A stretch of 8,561 nt of DNA from positions 36,601 through 45,161 of the forward strand of contig DLDC01000147.1 in the NCBI GenBank assembly GCA_002480935.1, written 5' to 3'. This DNA comes from Prevotella sp. UBA7782 (GTDB lineage: Bacteria > Bacteroidota > Bacteroidia > Bacteroidales > Bacteroidaceae). The notes beneath the pieces are model-generated. The model was not told where the DNA came from, made no database searches, and saw only the letters and a list, made by a program, of their open reading frames with translations. Of the stretch, positions 7,289 through 8,561 are shown one piece after another (the stretch's first letter is position 1; each line of letters begins with the position of its first letter). The position numbers and the translations under genes are program-made.

Positions 7289-7768
7289 TTACTCGGGCTT
7301 TGTGGCGAAAGCTGTGAGCATCCAAGCGCTCTTTTCCTGCTCGCGGAGGTAGTCGCTCATCATGGCTACCGTCACTTCGTCGCCGTTGTCGCCGGCTGTT
7401 GAGAGAACCTGACGCTCCAGAGCGATAAGCACTGCCAGTGCATCCAGTACATAGGCCAGACCCTTTTCTCCGCTTGTCACTACGTCGAGCTCTGAGAGTT
7501 GTGCCTGCTTGAGGTAAGCAGAGAAGCGGTGCTCCGGAGTTTTGCCTAACTGAAGGAGGCGCTCAGCTATTTCGTCTATCTTAGTTGCCACATCGTCGTA
7601 CATCTTCTCGTATTCCTCATGCAGAACGAAGAAACCGTGTCCTTTGATGTTCCAGTGCAGATTGCGGAGGTTGGTGTAGTGTACTTGAAACTCTGCAAGC
7701 AGCTGCGCGAGAGCGTTGGTAACCTGTACGTTGTCATTCAGTCCTGTTGTTGTTAATGTAGTCTTCAT
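7289..7768 (-). CDS. dps: Dps, ferritin-like DNA-protection and iron-storage protein
   Basis: The protein is 159 aa, normal for Dps. The frame is open upstream to 7909, but I place the start at the ATG whose complement is 7766-7768 (MKTTLTTTGLND): the extra upstream residues are unlike the family and would run through the promoter. Ferroxidase-site residues are all present with family spacing: H38 in NLHWNIKG, H50 in VLHEEYEKMYDD, D65 and E69 in KIDEIAERLLQLG, matching E. coli H51, H63, D78 and E82. Dps forms a dodecamer that oxidises ferrous iron with peroxide and stores it, limiting hydroxyl-radical damage. There is no lysine-rich N-terminal tail like that of E. coli, so DNA binding by that route is doubtful. 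The promoter and a possible OxyR site lie directly upstream, and oxyR itself is the convergent neighbour 74 bases away. Confidence 0.95.
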   Translation of the reverse strand: MKTTLTTTGLNDNVQVTNALAQLLAEFQVHYTNLRNLHWNIKGHGFFVLHEEYEKMYDDVATKIDEIAERLLQLGKTPEHRFSAYLKQAQLSELDVVTSGEKGLAYVLDALAVLIALERQVLSTAGDNGDEVTVAMMSDYLREQEKSAWMLTAFATKPE

Positions 7769-7816
7769 AATTCTTATTGTTTTGTGGGTTATTACTTTTT
7801 TTTCTTTTCTCTGGTG

Positions 7817-7848
7817 CAAAGATAGTAACACCTTCCCATATCCACAAC
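7817..7848 (-). promoter_or_regulatory. dps promoter (GTTG-N20-TATCTTTG)
   Basis: Read on the minus strand, TATCTTTG (7824 to 7817) is a perfect TAnnTTTG -7 element and GTTG (7848 to 7845) lies 20 bases upstream, at the correct distance for the -33 element. The expected transcript starts near 7811, giving a leader of about 43 bases. This is the best complete promoter in the window. Confidence 0.7.
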
Positions 7849-7858
7849 AGATAATATT

Positions 7859-7884
7859 TATAGGCCTATAGACGCTATCTATAA
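7859..7884 (-). promoter_or_regulatory. Candidate OxyR operator upstream of dps
   Basis: ATAGACGCTATCTAT at 7868-7882 matches the known E. coli-type OxyR half operator ATAGnTnnnAnCTAT at nine of ten fixed positions (the T at position 6 is C). It is centred at about -63 to -65 from the predicted dps start, just upstream of the -33 element, a usual place for a LysR activator. It overlaps a perfect 12-bp palindrome, TATAGGCCTATA (7859-7870). The second half expected 22 bases along is not conserved, and Bacteroidota OxyR specificity may differ from that of E. coli. Confidence 0.4.
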
Positions 7885-7934
7885 TATGACTTAATAGCTT
7901 GATAACCAATGATATATGCTAATGATGAAAAGAT

Positions 7935-7958
7935 AAAGGAAAAGCCATTTTCCTTTTT
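7935..7958. repeat. A/T-rich hairpin with T-run
   Basis: AAAGGAAAA (7935-7943) pairs perfectly with TTTTCCTTT (7948-7956) around a GCCA loop, with T5 at 7954-7958. It resembles a small intrinsic terminator, but no gene on the plus strand ends nearby. Read on the minus strand it lies about 37 bases beyond the end of the coding-like trace at 7995-8147. Confidence 0.35.
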
Positions 7959-7994
7959 CCGTGTTGCGGCAGAGTAGTATGTATGATTCTCTAT

Positions 7995-8117
7995 TTATGG
8001 ATAATTATCTGAATCCTGCCATCGGTAAGGGCTTGGCTTTCTTGTCGTAACCTGATATCCAATGGCATCCACGGCGTGCACGCCATAGATTTCTTCTGCC
8101 AGTGAAGCAACATTCAT
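7995..8117 (-). pseudogene. Short coding-like trace, possible gene remnant or small protein (40 aa)
   Basis: On the minus strand, a 40-codon frame from ATG (8117-8115) to TAA (7997-7995) encodes a plausible globular sequence with LAEEIYGVHAVDAIGYQV followed by a polar tail ending QDSDNYP. The same frame is open nine codons further upstream (to a TAG at 8147-8145) and stays protein-like there (EALYSYALF). I do not recognise the family. No TAnnTTTG promoter precedes it. It could be the 3' remnant of a lost gene, a genuine small protein, or chance. Confidence 0.25.
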
Positions 8118-8166
8118 AAACAGTGCGTAAGAGTATAGGGCTTCCTAAATGTGATTGGTGAGTAAT

Positions 8167-8269
8167 GGGTGGGATGTGGGTGGAATGTTTTTGCTATGGC
8201 CTAGCTTGTATCTGCTTGATAGATAGGTTATTAAAAGAAGGGTGGAATGGGTGGGATAGGTTTTTGCTA
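8167..8269 (+). repeat. Duplicated G-rich motif followed by TTTTTGCTA
   Basis: The nonamer GGGTGGRAT occurs four times: GGGTGGGAT 8167-8175, GGGTGGAAT 8178-8186, GGGTGGAAT 8240-8248 and GGGTGGGAT 8249-8257. Each pair is followed within a few bases by TTTTTGCTA (8188-8196 and 8261-8269). The two modules are about 70 bases apart with the nonamer order swapped. Each has four G-runs of two or three and could form a two-layer G-quadruplex on the plus strand. The gap 7910-8415 otherwise shows no confident gene. Confidence 0.5.
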
Positions 8270-8415
8270 AAACTTTTGTTAAATGGGGCTCCTTATGCGG
8301 CCATACTGTTACTCTGTTGTCTAAAGGACGATAAGGAGGTTGTTTATGCCATGCTCTGATAAGTAATATGGAAAATAAAAATAGGAAAAAGGCGCAATAC
8401 TCCATTATTTTTATG

Positions 8416-8423
8416 TACTTTTG
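8416..8423 (+). promoter_or_regulatory. Bacteroidota -7 promoter element for the LptF/LptG-family gene
   Basis: TACTTTTG is a perfect TAnnTTTG match, 39 bases before the ATG at 8463. No -33 TTTG is seen at the usual distance. A small perfect hairpin, GTGCC-TTT-GGCAC (8434-8446), lies in the predicted leader. Confidence 0.6.
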
Positions 8424-8462
8424 CACGGAATATGTGCCTTTGGCACCTATGCGACAACAGAC

Positions 8463-8561
8463 ATGCTTCGAATTAAGAAACTTGATATCTTCATAGCCAA
8501 GCAGTTTTGCTTGCTTTTTGCCGCAACCTTCTTCATCAGCCTCTTTGTGCTGATGATGCAG
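8463..8561 (+). CDS. LptF/LptG (YjgP/YjgQ) family permease, N-terminal 33 aa only
   Basis: The window ends after 33 codons. The start, MLRIKKLDIFIAKQF followed by a hydrophobic segment (CLLFAATFFISLFVLMMQ), matches the characteristic N-terminus of Bacteroidota LptF/LptG permeases: a basic KKLDIFI cytoplasmic lead, then the first membrane helix. These proteins form the membrane part of the LptBFG ABC transporter that extracts lipopolysaccharide from the inner membrane. I chose the ATG at 8463 because the motif begins there and the promoter lies 39 bases upstream. F versus G cannot be decided from this fragment. Confidence 0.75.
   Translation, partial: MLRIKKLDIFIAKQFCLLFAATFFISLFVLMMQ

Noticed and set aside
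7769..7909. In-frame N-terminal extension of Dps by 47 residues
   Set aside because: The added residues are not Dps-like, and the region contains the perfect dps promoter, so it is upstream non-coding DNA.
8073..8084. 12-bp palindrome GGCGTGCACGCC
   Set aside because: It falls inside the coding-like trace on the minus strand (codons for GVHA) and is not near a promoter, so it is probably incidental.
8165..8359. 64-codon plus-strand frame (MGGMWVECFCYG...)
   Set aside because: Half of it is made of the duplicated G-rich repeat, its start codon is inside that repeat, and it shows no family resemblance or promoter. A small membrane protein cannot be wholly excluded.
8333..8366. Perfect AAGGAGG six bases before a six-codon frame (ATG 8346 to TAA 8366)
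   Set aside because: Well-spaced ribosome-site match, but Bacteroidota rarely depend on such sites and the peptide is tiny; most likely chance unless ribosome profiling shows otherwise.
8145..8426. 93-codon minus-strand frame
   Set aside because: Its start region overlaps the plus-strand promoter of the LptF/LptG gene and its C-terminal part (PPTSHPLL...) is the reverse reading of the G-rich repeat.
1..8561. CRISPR arrays, tRNAs, transposase genes or attachment sites
   Set aside because: No regularly spaced long direct repeats with unique spacers, no tRNA T-loop/CCA pattern and no transposase-like frames were seen.

Overview
The window looks like a chromosomal segment of a Bacteroidales bacterium, most likely Prevotella or a close relative (inference). 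The evidence is: (i) four copies of the Bacteroidota promoter element TAnnTTTG upstream of genes (2633-2640, 4905-4912, 7817-7824 minus strand, 8416-8423), with little use of strong Shine-Dalgarno sites; (ii) a secreted multidomain protein with a C-terminal YDLSGRRV...KG tail of the type-IX-secretion kind; (iii) an OxyR and Dps pair typical of anaerobic Bacteroidota; (iv) a Bacteroidota-style LptF/LptG permease N-terminus.

Layout: 1-2483 (+) is the 3' part of a large cell-surface or secreted protein, followed by an intrinsic terminator. 2683-3261 (+) is a secreted YceI-family protein whose promoter carries a perfect 18-bp palindrome at the expected transcription start. 3262-3610 has no gene but is packed with inverted repeats that fold into one long nested structure; it is either a small RNA or the leader of the next gene. 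3611-4528 (+) is an AEC (auxin efflux carrier) family transporter. 4529-4933 has no gene and carries four A-tract/GC-core/T-tract units centred exactly 22 bp apart. 4934-6247 (+) is an unusual exported fusion of a TlpA-like thioredoxin domain with a cinnamoyl-esterase-like alpha/beta hydrolase. 6288-7214 (+) is OxyR with both redox cysteines. 7289-7768 (-) is the ferritin-like protein Dps, convergent with oxyR, with a perfect promoter element and an OxyR-like half operator just upstream. 7910-8415 is largely non-coding but holds a short coding-like trace on the minus strand and a duplicated G-rich motif. 8463-8561 (+) is the start of an LptF/LptG-family permease cut by the window edge.

The best-supported functional unit is the peroxide-response pair oxyR and dps. 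The gene just upstream of oxyR (40-nt gap) is a redox-type thioredoxin fusion and could be cotranscribed with it. The items most worth follow-up are the structured 3325-3593 region, the thioredoxin-esterase fusion and the 22-bp-periodic array.
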